A stretch of 64,000 nucleotides of DNA from Ustilago trichophora. Its lineage: Eukaryota > Basidiomycota > Ustilaginomycetes > Ustilaginales > Ustilaginaceae. Below, in pieces: positions 8,407-17,301 of this stretch. Location: positions 1 to 64,000 of the forward strand of contig OOIN01000038.1 in the NCBI GenBank assembly GCA_900323505.1. The letters are read 5' to 3'. The notes beneath the pieces were generated by a model. The model was not told where the DNA came from and ran no database searches. It was given only the letters and a program-made list of their open reading frames with translations. Both the position numbers and the translations under genes were made by a program. How positions within the stretch are numbered: position 1 is the stretch's first letter; every line of letters begins with the position of its first letter.

Positions 8407-10827
8407 CTATCCTCGCTGCGTGAGGTGACCGGCTTGTCCCTTGGGATTGTAGTCGAGGTGAATGTAGGAGCGCTCGACACCAGTGATGTTTTCGGTGCAG
8501 TAGGTGATAATCTCGCCGAGATCGTGAGACTCCTTGAGCGAGATCGAGTGTGGAAGCACAATGTCGGCCTCGACAATGAGGTTGTCGCCAGAATGGAAGA
8601 GCTCAAAGGCCGATACGCTGTTGACCGAGTTGAAACGAACAACGCAATACAGACACTTGGAGATCTCGGTGGACGAGGCAACGGCACCGGAGAGCTTGTT
8701 AACGGTCTCCCACAAGGTCTCGACCCACTCATAGATGATGTATACGGAGAGGACAATACCGCCGATGGGATCGAGAGCAGGCCAACCGAGCCTGGAGCCA
8801 ATGATGGGAAAGATGAGCGAGGCGATGTTGAAGACGACATCATTCTCAGCATCTTGGGCAACAGCACGGACACCGGAAGACTTTGAGGAGCGATAGAGGA
8901 GCCACATGACGGTCTTGATACCGATGGTGGCCAGCATGAAAGCCACACCGATGAATGGCAGGCTGGCAGCCGAGTCGGGATCCTGGTGGCCCGAGGCGAG
9001 AACCTCGCGCAAGCGTCCAATCGACTCGATAAAGACTTGAACGAATGAAGCAATCATGAGGACGGAAAAGATGACGACACCGAGAGGTTCGAGACGCTGT
9101 TTGCCAACTGGGTACTTGTAGATGGTCCTCCATGAGCGATATGCGATGGCTTTGGAGGTGGCAAAGATAATGATGGTGGAGAGTAGATCGAGGGCACTGT
9201 CGACGAGGGAAGCGATGAGCGAGACCGAATTAGACGAGAGCACGGCGACACCTTTACCGGCGAGCAGCAGAATGTTGATGAGGAGATTGATGTTGATAGC
9301 AAATTGGACGGATCGGGAGGTCTCTTCTTCCTTTGCACGGTTTGGTACGGTGCTAAGAAGCGCCTGCCTCTCTTCTTCCTGAGAGGCGTACGGGCGGTGA
9401 TGGCGTTCGCGGCTATAGTCACGGTCAAGACTGCCCTGGTGACGTGGAGTACGAACAAGTTTTGCACCATCGAGGTGAGTCTCTACTGAAGTGGTGTTTG
9501 TCTGGACGTCGTCGTGGCCTGGAATATTTTCAACCTGGTTTGGGCGAATGGTGTTGGCGCCAGGAGATGAGACGCCATCGTGGGGAGTCTGAGTACCGCT
9601 GGCAGCAGCAGGAGTGCTGGCTCCGGAGGAAAGAGCAAGCTGTGATTCGGTACGGCGGATCTGCTCGATACGACCTTGGCGTCGAAGCTTGTCGTAGAGC
9701 TGACCTGCGCTCGAGGCCGATGTTGCGCCATAGTCGCGACGACCAAAAGGGTCCCGCTGACCATTGATTGCGGCAGGAGAGCTGGATAGGGCAGCGGGTT
9801 GATCTTGACTGTGGATGTCTTGATCGTCCTCTTCTTCGGTGGCCGAGGTGAGGTCGAAAGCTCTACCCTTTGGCGCACGCTGATCGGGGCGATAAGAGTG
9901 CGAGGTACGACCACGCTCGAGGTCGGACCTGCTAGATGCACGTGGACTGCCAGAGGCACCAAACCAGAGACCGCTGAAAGCATCGATGGCCTTGGCGCTG
10001 AAACTGCGCTTCAGGTAACGTCTGCTCCGGCCTCTGTCTTCTTCCTCTGTCTCTTCCTCGTCCGAGACGTTGCCATCACTCTCGACGGGCGTCTTGCGAC
10101 CACCATTCTGCTGGTGTTGCTTGTTGCGACGTTTGACTTTTTGAGATGGCTTGGAGCGACGCTGCTTGTTTCTGTGAAGCTGGTCTTGTTGGTCGAAGCG
10201 CCGCATAACCTCATCGGGGAAGCGAGAATCGAGGATCTCGTCGACCTCTCTCCATCCATCCAGAGTCTCGTTGAGGCGTTCGTAGTAGTCGGCGACGGCA
10301 GAAGCTTTGGACCAACCGAGATGCTTTGTACGATGTTTGATCTCTTCCTCGCTGACACGGTGGTCCTCGTAGTAATTGGAACGGTAATCGACGAGGTTGG
10401 CCAGCGCAGAGATGTTGCGAACCGAGTCGGCTCTATCGGGGAAGCCGTGACCGTGTTTGCTGATCATGGCCTTGTAGTGGTAAGCAGACGAGGAAGGGAA
10501 GCCATGGGCAGGGGTAGCGATGCCAAATGAGCTGGACCTGCGACCCGAGTCAGGCTGGGAGCTGGAGTAAGGAGCATAAGCATCCTCCTCCTCATCGTCT
10601 GAGCTAGGATCTTGGAGGTCGTTAGCCGGATTGCGAGCCGGGGTGATGCTGTCGATGGAGGTTTCGGGTTCATGGCGATGCAAATCATTTTGGAAGCGCA
10701 CCGAGGAGGACAGCGGGGCGGATCGACCGTTACCGCTGGAAGCTGCTTGCTGGGTAGCATCGCGTTGCGAGTCGCGTTGGGAGGACTGAGCCAAAGGCGC
10801 GTCGATGGGTCTGCTCATGGCAGGCAT
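8407..10827 (-). CDS. Cation diffusion facilitator (CDF) transporter, Mn-type motif
   Basis: A protein of about 806 residues starting at ATG 10827; ATG 10818 is an equally possible start. The first ~480 residues are hydrophilic and disordered, rich in Ser, Arg, Asp and Glu, with basic stretches. The last ~300 form a cation-efflux domain with about six membrane segments. TM2 carries D543-x3-D547 (VDSALDLLS) and the TM5 region has LDPIGG. DxxxD in place of the HxxxD of zinc CDFs is the signature of manganese-type CDFs, so Mn2+ export into a vacuole, Golgi or ER compartment is the best guess. The C-terminal cytosolic domain (about 725-806) has the usual ferredoxin-like layout, with ELFHSGDNLIVEADIVLP and a final HLDYNP. 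Divergent from YMR1 across 0.8 kb. Confidence 0.85.
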   Translation of the reverse strand: MPAMSRPIDAPLAQSSQRDSQRDATQQAASSGNGRSAPLSSSVRFQNDLHRHEPETSIDSITPARNPANDLQDPSSDDEEEDAYAPYSSSQPDSGRRSSSFGIATPAHGFPSSSAYHYKAMISKHGHGFPDRADSVRNISALANLVDYRSNYYEDHRVSEEEIKHRTKHLGWSKASAVADYYERLNETLDGWREVDEILDSRFPDEVMRRFDQQDQLHRNKQRRSKPSQKVKRRNKQHQQNGGRKTPVESDGNVSDEEETEEEDRGRSRRYLKRSFSAKAIDAFSGLWFGASGSPRASSRSDLERGRTSHSYRPDQRAPKGRAFDLTSATEEEDDQDIHSQDQPAALSSSPAAINGQRDPFGRRDYGATSASSAGQLYDKLRRQGRIEQIRRTESQLALSSGASTPAAASGTQTPHDGVSSPGANTIRPNQVENIPGHDDVQTNTTSVETHLDGAKLVRTPRHQGSLDRDYSRERHHRPYASQEEERQALLSTVPNRAKEEETSRSVQFAININLLINILLLAGKGVAVLSSNSVSLIASLVDSALDLLSTIIIFATSKAIAYRSWRTIYKYPVGKQRLEPLGVVIFSVLMIASFVQVFIESIGRLREVLASGHQDPDSAASLPFIGVAFMLATIGIKTVMWLLYRSSKSSGVRAVAQDAENDVVFNIASLIFPIIGSRLGWPALDPIGGIVLSVYIIYEWVETLWETVNKLSGAVASSTEISKCLYCVVRFNSVNSVSAFELFHSGDNLIVEADIVLPHSISLKESHDLGEIITYCTENITGVERSYIHLDYNPKGQAGHLTQRG

Positions 10828-11631
10828 GTCCTCTGAGCCCAAAAAGCAAACGGAAGCGCCGCTACTTTGGGAAAAGGATGATGTGCAAAGGTTAAGTTAA
10901 ACCTAGGTAAACCTAGGTAAGGATTATGGTGGATGTGCACGTCGCTGATCTTGGTCTGGCTTGTGTCGGTTCGGTTCTTCCTTTCGCACGTTCTCAACCA
11001 CGTTGGTTTGGAAGCGGCAGTGGAGCGCTCGTCATGCATGGAAAGCATGTCGGCCATCCCGAAAAAAAGTTAGGTCTTGGCAAGGCAGCAGCAGCAGCGT
11101 TGACACCGAGTCTAACACTCGCACGGTCATCGCCAAAATATTGGCAGCAACATCAAAAAGTGGAGCATCGACAGTCTGCACTCACGCGAGTTAGGGGAAA
11201 AGGCGAAGCGACAGAAGAGAGAACAACATCTGCTGCACTCTGTACTGTAATCACACACACACAGACACACACATAAGACCCTGGCCGTGTCGGCTTCGTC
11301 ACCAACACTTTCTTTCAATCATACACGACTATCACTGAAGGCTCTTGCTTATTCTTGACGTCCAAGGTTTGTCATTCGGAAGTGGATCAAGGCATCGTCT
11401 ACCATAACATTCTCATCGTCACCCGCTCGACCCTTATCAGCACATCGTCGTTTCGCCGCAACCACATCGGACCCTGCCGTGCTAACTTGGTTTCGGGAGG
11501 ATATCCGACAGCTTGGTCACCTTGAGCTATAGAACCTGCTCAGGCGCTATTAATCACCTGCTCATCCTGATCAGTCTCGATTCGTTGCCGATCCGATCAC
11601 CACCTCTGCGTGAAATCGCCAAGTTGTCAAT
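10828..11631. promoter_or_regulatory. Divergent intergenic region between CDF transporter and YMR1
   Basis: This 0.8-kb region serves two divergent genes. It contains a direct repeat of the 10-mer ACCTAGGTAA at 10901-10910 and 10911-10920, each including the palindrome CCTAGG, about 75-90 bp upstream of the CDF start. It also holds a short CA-rich stretch at 11251-11273. The repeat is a candidate binding site; the factor is unknown. No tRNA or additional gene is seen. Confidence 0.35.
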
Positions 11632-14600
11632 ATGAACGCTGCGTCGACATCAACTTCGGCGTCGGCCTCGCTCATACCGCTACCAAAGCCCAAGATCGAG
11701 CACCTAGCAGATGTTTGGTTTCAGCGCAGAGGTGAGGGCGCTTGTCACAAAGGAGCTCTGCACCTCACATCGCATCACATCATCTTCGAATATCAGCCGT
11801 ATGCTGCATCAGACCGACCATCACGGCGTCAGTCCATCCCACTATCTCTCATCCAAAAGGCAACTCGTATACCATCTCTTCGCATCTCGGCTCAACCCAC
11901 ATCCCCTTCTCAGCGCATCTATCCTATCACTCTCTTCTACAAGACATTCGACTCGGCTGCCTTTGCTTTCCACTCAGAGCACGACCAGCTCGCCGTCTTT
12001 GACAGCCTCAAAGAGTGCGCCATCCTCACCCATGTCTCGCAATTGTACGCTTTCTACTACCAGCCCTCACCAAGCGATGCCATCCCGCACCAAGATGTCA
12101 GCCGCTTGTACGATCCCAAGAGCGAGTTTGCACGTCAAGGCCTCGGAGCTCGTTCCAAAGCGTGGCGATTCACCGATATCAACTCCCAGTACGCATTCTG
12201 CCCAACTTATCCTGCTCTCATGGCTGTACCTTCTCGCATCAGCGACACCACTTTGAGCTATGCAGCAAAGTATCGTAGCAAGGCCCGCATCCCTGCTCTC
12301 ACCTACCTGCATTGGGCCAACCACGCTTCCATCACACGATCAAGTCAGCCCATGGTGGGCCTCAAGAATGCACGCTCCATCCAAGACGAAAAGCTTATCG
12401 AGGCCATCTTCACCTCTCATCACTTTGCCGATCCCGAGTCCATCACAGCCAAAGCTGCAGCCGATGCTCCAGCTGTAGCCACAGTGTACGGCGCCACCAC
12501 GACAAACCTCATCATCGATGCACGTCCCACCACTAACGCCATGGCCAACGTTGCCAAAGGCGCCGGCACAGAAAACATGGAGTACTACAAAGGCTGCAAA
12601 AAGTCATACCTCGGCATCGAAAACATTCACGTCATGCGAGATAGTCTCAACAAGGTCACGGATGCTCTGCGTGAAAGCGAGCCCATCGCCACCTTCGGCA
12701 TGCGTGTCGAAGCTCTCGGCGACGCTACTGCAGCAGACTCGGTCACAGATGGCTCGGGCTCCGTCTTGCGTCTCAACCCTACCCCTGTCGACCCAGCAGC
12801 CCTGCGCAAGTCCATGTGGCTCAAGCACATTCAATCGCTCATGGAAGGCTCCATGTCCATCGTTCGCAACGTCCACATCAACAGCTCGCATGTCCTCATC
12901 CACTGCTCCGACGGCTGGGATCGCACTTCGCAGCTGGCTGCCATCGCACAGATCTGTCTCGACCCTTACTTCCGCACCTTTGACGGTCTCGCCGTGCTCA
13001 TCGAGAAGGACTGGCTCAGCTTCGGCCACAAGTTCACCGATCGTGGCGGTCTCAAGGGCTCTGACCGCTACTTTACCGTCGCCTCAAAGCACAGCTATGG
13101 CAGTCTCAACGACGACGAAGACAATGGCTACGACACTGATCCCGAGCTCGACAAGCCCAACTCTGGTGGAGGAGGAGGCTTCGACTCGCAAGCCGCTGCC
13201 AACGCTTTCTGGGGCTTTACCAAACAACTTACCGCCAACTTTTCAGCCGCCACTTCCAGCTCCGCCTCGGGCCCCAAGAAGGGTTCCAATATCAAAGAGA
13301 CGTCACCAGTCTTCCACCAGTTCCTCGACTGCATGTGGCAGATCATGCGTCAATTCCCAGATCGCTTCGAGTACGATTCGGCCTACCTCGTCGAACTGCT
13401 TCAAGTGGTCCAGGAGTGCAAGTACGGAACTTTCCTCATGGACAACGAGAGAGAGCGTCAGAGGCCACAGGATGAAGACGGTAGAGTGCTACCGAGCCTC
13501 TCTGCTCGCACCGTCAGCGCATGGTCATATCTCCTCAGCCCTGACACCAAGAAGAGACATCGCAATCCGCGCTACCAGCCCGAACTTGACGACCGCGATC
13601 CCAAGCGAAAAGGAACCGACATGGGTGTACTCATTGCCGACTCGCGCGATGTCCGCTACTTTGAGCAACTCTTCCGAAGGGCTTCAGGCGACATGAACGC
13701 CGCTCTCGACAAGGAAGCCGAAGAACGACGCCGCGCACGAGAGAGACTGGAACGCGCTGTTCGAGGAACAGATGCTGCGGTTCTCTCGATGGATTCACCC
13801 AAGGTCGTTGGCGACGCGGGCGTAGCCGAAGTCGCAACAAAGCCAAGCGGTGGCGAGCTGGAAAGGGCAGATGCAGCCATCGCTGTTGTGGGCGCTGGTG
13901 ACCCAGATCCTGTTCTCGATCCGCTTGCTGCTGCTGCTGCTGCTGTCAATGCTGCGGGTGCATCATCGACCCCACAGAACAAAGGTACTGCGACCTCTCC
14001 GGCACCCGGTGCCGTGGACTTGGGCACCAATGGTCAGATCGATCAGACGCTTCTCTCGTACCAAGCACGCCAGCCGCGCAGCCGCCCTCAGCCTGGAGTA
14101 CCAACCTCATCCACACCATCATCCGCACCCGCAGCCCCTGCAGATTCGTCTACGGCAATGGCAAACAACATGTCCAGCGCCGCAGATGCTGCAGCTAACA
14201 AGATGAAGAACCTGTTCATTGGCGGGTGGGGTCGCCTGCAAGAGGCCATGGCTGCGCCTCCCTCAGAGGTGTCTTCGCTTCCGCACGACTCCGCCCAGTC
14301 GGCCTACCGACCAGCCAGCCCGGCAAAGGCGGCCGACCCAGCTGCTTTGAGCTCCACCAACAACGATCCATTACGTTGCGATAGCGAGCAGGGAGCTCAG
14401 GCTCACTCTAACGCGGGATCGGCCCCGCCACTACACAATGCATACAATCCGTGGGCGGCAAATACGAGCGTCCGTGCCGAAATGCAGCGCGAACACGTTG
14501 CAATGCGCTCTTCGTTCAGCGGCGGCAACGGTGGCAATGCGAATGCGCCCCGTCCAGCAGCCAATGAGAGGCAGCAAAGTTGGAAGGCAACATCGTACAC

Positions 14601-14700
14601 TGGCAACAATGCGAGCCACGAGCAGAGCGCAGTAAACACGAAGGCGGAGGAGGGCAAAAGCTCGAGTACGATCACGTCGGATCCGCTTGGTGTCCTTTGA
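11632..14700 (+). CDS. YMR1: Myotubularin-family phosphoinositide 3-phosphatase
   Basis: A 1022-residue single-exon protein. Residues ~20-120 look like the PH-GRAM domain (DVWFQRRGEGACHKGALHLT). The catalytic region follows with NARSIQDEKLIEAIF and the active site HCSDGWDRTSQL, whose cysteine is residue 425. CSDGWDRT is the CX5R loop specific to active myotubularins, which remove the 3-phosphate of PI3P and PI(3,5)P2 on endosomal and vacuolar membranes. The catalytic core extends to about residue 665, including ELLQVVQECKYGTFL. The remaining ~350 residues are Ala/Ser/Pro-rich and longer than in yeast Ymr1. It is convergent with VTI1, which acts on the same endosome/vacuole route; whether this means anything is unknown. 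Confidence 0.93.
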   Translation: MNAASTSTSASASLIPLPKPKIEHLADVWFQRRGEGACHKGALHLTSHHIIFEYQPYAASDRPSRRQSIPLSLIQKATRIPSLRISAQPTSPSQRIYPITLFYKTFDSAAFAFHSEHDQLAVFDSLKECAILTHVSQLYAFYYQPSPSDAIPHQDVSRLYDPKSEFARQGLGARSKAWRFTDINSQYAFCPTYPALMAVPSRISDTTLSYAAKYRSKARIPALTYLHWANHASITRSSQPMVGLKNARSIQDEKLIEAIFTSHHFADPESITAKAAADAPAVATVYGATTTNLIIDARPTTNAMANVAKGAGTENMEYYKGCKKSYLGIENIHVMRDSLNKVTDALRESEPIATFGMRVEALGDATAADSVTDGSGSVLRLNPTPVDPAALRKSMWLKHIQSLMEGSMSIVRNVHINSSHVLIHCSDGWDRTSQLAAIAQICLDPYFRTFDGLAVLIEKDWLSFGHKFTDRGGLKGSDRYFTVASKHSYGSLNDDEDNGYDTDPELDKPNSGGGGGFDSQAAANAFWGFTKQLTANFSAATSSSASGPKKGSNIKETSPVFHQFLDCMWQIMRQFPDRFEYDSAYLVELLQVVQECKYGTFLMDNERERQRPQDEDGRVLPSLSARTVSAWSYLLSPDTKKRHRNPRYQPELDDRDPKRKGTDMGVLIADSRDVRYFEQLFRRASGDMNAALDKEAEERRRARERLERAVRGTDAAVLSMDSPKVVGDAGVAEVATKPSGGELERADAAIAVVGAGDPDPVLDPLAAAAAAVNAAGASSTPQNKGTATSPAPGAVDLGTNGQIDQTLLSYQARQPRSRPQPGVPTSSTPSSAPAAPADSSTAMANNMSSAADAAANKMKNLFIGGWGRLQEAMAAPPSEVSSLPHDSAQSAYRPASPAKAADPAALSSTNNDPLRCDSEQGAQAHSNAGSAPPLHNAYNPWAANTSVRAEMQREHVAMRSSFSGGNGGNANAPRPAANERQQSWKATSYTGNNASHEQSAVNTKAEEGKSSSTITSDPLGVL

Positions 14701-14894
14701 TAGGCCTTCTTAGCTCTCACTAATCTTATCATCAATCTTATGAGACAAGGCAGCTCAGGATGTGGTTGAGGTCTATCGATCTGAGTCTATGTCGGTCGCG
14801 CTTGGATGCTGCGCCGATGTAACTGAATGTGGACCGAAAGATGTATTTACATAGGAGGAGCCGTGACCAGAGATGCGAGTGTGCGAAAGAGGGC

Positions 14895-15774
14895 CTAAAA
14901 GAGCTTGTTGTACAAAATGAGAAGGATCAAGAGGACGAGGCAGACAATGATACCTATGGTAACCAGTTTTTGCTGTTTAGCCCTGCAGCGCAGAAGTCAG
15001 ATACATGGAGCGATGGATGAGAGAAGTAAATCAGCCATCGTGCTTGCCAGCCGAGTGGAAGTATCAAGGCAGGTAGGGTTGCAGAAACATACCGACGAAT
15101 CATTTTAGAGAGAGTCTTGGAAGAACGATCGATGCTTTGGTCTGCTTGTCGGAGCTGTAAGAATGGCAAAAAAAGTGGCGGATCGGATTGGTGGAGGGTC
15201 AGCATGCTGTACGCAACCGAGCTCATCTTGTCAAGGGAAGACTTACAGTATCTCTAGAGTTTTCGATCTGTTCACGCTGACTCCTCAGGTCTCGAAGGAT
15301 ATCAGCGCCAAGGTCTTCCGTCTCGAGAGCGAGACGGTTCGATTCCTCCAACCTCCTCGTTCCGTCTTCAAGCGAAGCAGTGCCTTGAAGCAATCTCTGA
15401 CGATTCGCCGTGGCAGAGTCGGCGGCTTCAAGGTCGGCATCGTCGTCGGCATAAGCAGCATCATAGCCACCTCGAGCGCCTCCGCCAGAGGAAGACGAGA
15501 GACCTGCTCGAAGTTGCTTGTTCAAGCCTTGCACCTCCTGTTTGAAGCCTCTGATCTGTACCGCAAAGCGTGACCGGACTGATTGTGGGAAGCCTTGTAC
15601 CTCGATATCCATCTGGGAGATGACTTCTTCGGCCTCCTCTAGCTCCATCTCTGCCCTACGCAGCGTTGACTTCTTGGCTTCGCCATTTTGAGATTCGGAC
15701 AGATCAATCTTTTGACGGATGCCTTGTTTGAGCTGTTGAAGGTCGGAAGCGTAGCTGTCGAAGAGCTCAGACAT
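14895..15774 (-). CDS. VTI1: v-SNARE Vti1, three exons
   Basis: I splice this gene from exons 15774-15247, 15154-15093 and 14982-14895 (minus strand), giving 225 residues. Start: MSELFDSYASDLQQLK, a typical Vti1 N-terminus; an open frame upstream of this ATG is not family-like. Introns: donor GTAAGT at 15246 with acceptor ACAG before 15154; donor GTATGT at 15092 with acceptor GCAG before 14982. The phases agree, and exon 3 supplies the membrane anchor IGIIVCLVLLILLILY followed by NKLF and stop. The N-terminal Habc bundle spans ~1-100. The SNARE helix spans ~130-198 and includes SLEDGTRRLEESNRLALET and LRQADQSIDRSSKTL. It acts in Golgi-endosome-vacuole fusion. This is the only confidently intron-containing protein gene in the window. 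Confidence 0.93.
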
Positions 15775-16207
15775 TGTGTGATTGCGCGGCGTCGCTCGGC
15801 CGGTGAGGTGGTTTGGCGGGTGTGCAAGATATGCGGAGAAAACCGATGATTGGGTTGTTGTGCTGTGATATTGGGTAGCGGATGCGATGTGGTGAGAAGC
15901 GCAGAGGATGATGGTAGCTCGTGATGATGCGGATGGCGTTTTGGAAGTTGGCGCGGCAGGGTTAGGGACATGCTCTGCACGTCCCCAGTGTGGAGTTGTT
16001 GTGTTGCCGACACCGCAGGAGGTGCGAGCTGTGTGCAGTTGAGTGCGTGTGTGTTGTGTGCTGGTGAACTGTTTCCCCCCAAATAGACCCACAGCTTGTG
16101 GAAGCGGTCATCTGTGACCGATTTGGCAGGTCATTTCTGTGGGACTGTCCTGATCGAAGCCCAATTGTAGCGATATCATATACAATAGTTCCAGTGGTTT
16201 AACATCT
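15775..16207. other. Intergenic upstream of VTI1
   Basis: This is the 5' region of VTI1 (minus strand) and of the tRNA-Ala gene (plus strand). An in-frame extension of VTI1 exon 1 up to 16092 is open but low-complexity and judged non-coding. Nothing else is recognised. Confidence 0.4.
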
Positions 16208-16292
16208 GGGGGTTTAGCTCAGTTGGTAGAGCGTTCGCTTAGCATCTTGTCTAAATTGCGAAAGGTCGCGTGTTCGACTCATGCAGTCTCCA
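16208..16292 (+). tRNA. tA(AGC): tRNA-Ala (AGC) with 12-nt intron
   Basis: The cloverleaf is complete: acceptor GGGGGTT pairs with AGTCTCC (two G-U pairs), discriminator A at 16292, D-arm GCTC-AGTTGGTA-GAGC, anticodon stem TTCGC/GCGAA, T-arm GCGTG-TTCGACT-CATGC. The loop is TTAGCA|T, so the anticodon is AGC, with an intron TCTTGTCTAAAT at 16245-16256, one base 3' of the anticodon, the canonical place. The mature length is 73. A T-run follows about 15 bases downstream. An identical gene lies at 60042-60126 on the other strand. Confidence 0.95.
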
Positions 16293-17301
16293 AGCTTCTC
16301 TTTCTTTTTAATCGTGTCTTTCTTCCTCGCAATGCTGGCGTTGGAGGTGTCTTTTTTGGCTATTCCAAGCCTCCACTTCAGCGAGGAAGTGCTCCGCGGA
16401 TCAGACACACCCTGTGACAGTCGCTGGTTGCATTGACAATTTCCAGGCACCGCCTTTCTGAAAGGTGACGCGTTCGGATCAACGGCTGAGTCAACGGCTG
16501 AGAGGTGCGATAAGCAACATGAACTTCAACATCAAGATTACAAGCCACACTCTTGTCGATCCGAACATATGTACAGTACAGTACAACGTCGCAGCATTTA
16601 CCAGAGCGATGCGTGAGTATTTGTGTGAGTGCAGAGGAGCAAAATGGCGAATGAGCCGGCGGGAATGGGTCCATCACGCTAGCTGGCGGCAGAAGCACTG
16701 TCTTGTGTAGACCCACTTGTGGAGAGTGAGGGAGGACCTTTGAACGTTTTCCGCGGCGTTTGCTGACTGAAGCCTGCTCTCCTCCACAAGGACACGGCCA
16801 TGCAAACACTCTCGGCACAGTTGCTGATGGCTAGAGACAGAGGTCGAAGGCTATCTTACTCTTGAGAACAGAAGCGAGGCAAGGGTGCAGTGGGCCCTGA
16901 TTCACACATTTTCGCAGACACTAACTGTACAGTACACACGTCCAACGCTCTTTAAGAAGACACGTTCAGTCTTAGTTGCAGCATCGCTTCCGTTCTCTTC
17001 CCAACACCAAACGTTTCTTCTCTTTTCTCCGTCGTCCTCCTACAACGGTGTCGATCCGCTCCCTACATCAAGACCGCCGTCAGTTCACTCGGAACGCCTC
17101 CTCGCGCCGTCCCCTGTGTTTCCTCGGCCACCCTTTCGACCACCCCATTGGCACTGCACATCATCTCCGAGTCGGAAGGAACCTCGACAGGACATCGCAA
17201 TTAGACTGTGAGGAGCCTCACAGGGCTATAAAGTAGCGTCGACGCCAAAAGATACATCAAACTGCACATCCGCATCGTGGGAATCGTGGCTGCTCCCTTG
17301 A
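16293..17301. other. Intergenic, promoter of the hydrolase gene
   Basis: No gene is recognised. A TATAAAG box at 17227-17233 lies about 70 bp upstream of the ATG at 17302. Two GTACAGTAC-type palindromic motifs occur, at 16570-16584 (GTACAGTACAGTAC core) and 16926-16936. Confidence 0.4.

Noticed and set aside
15775..16092. N-terminal extension of VTI1 in the open frame
   Set aside because: Vti1 proteins begin at the MSELF-like motif; the extension is Thr/His/Ser-rich and not family-like.
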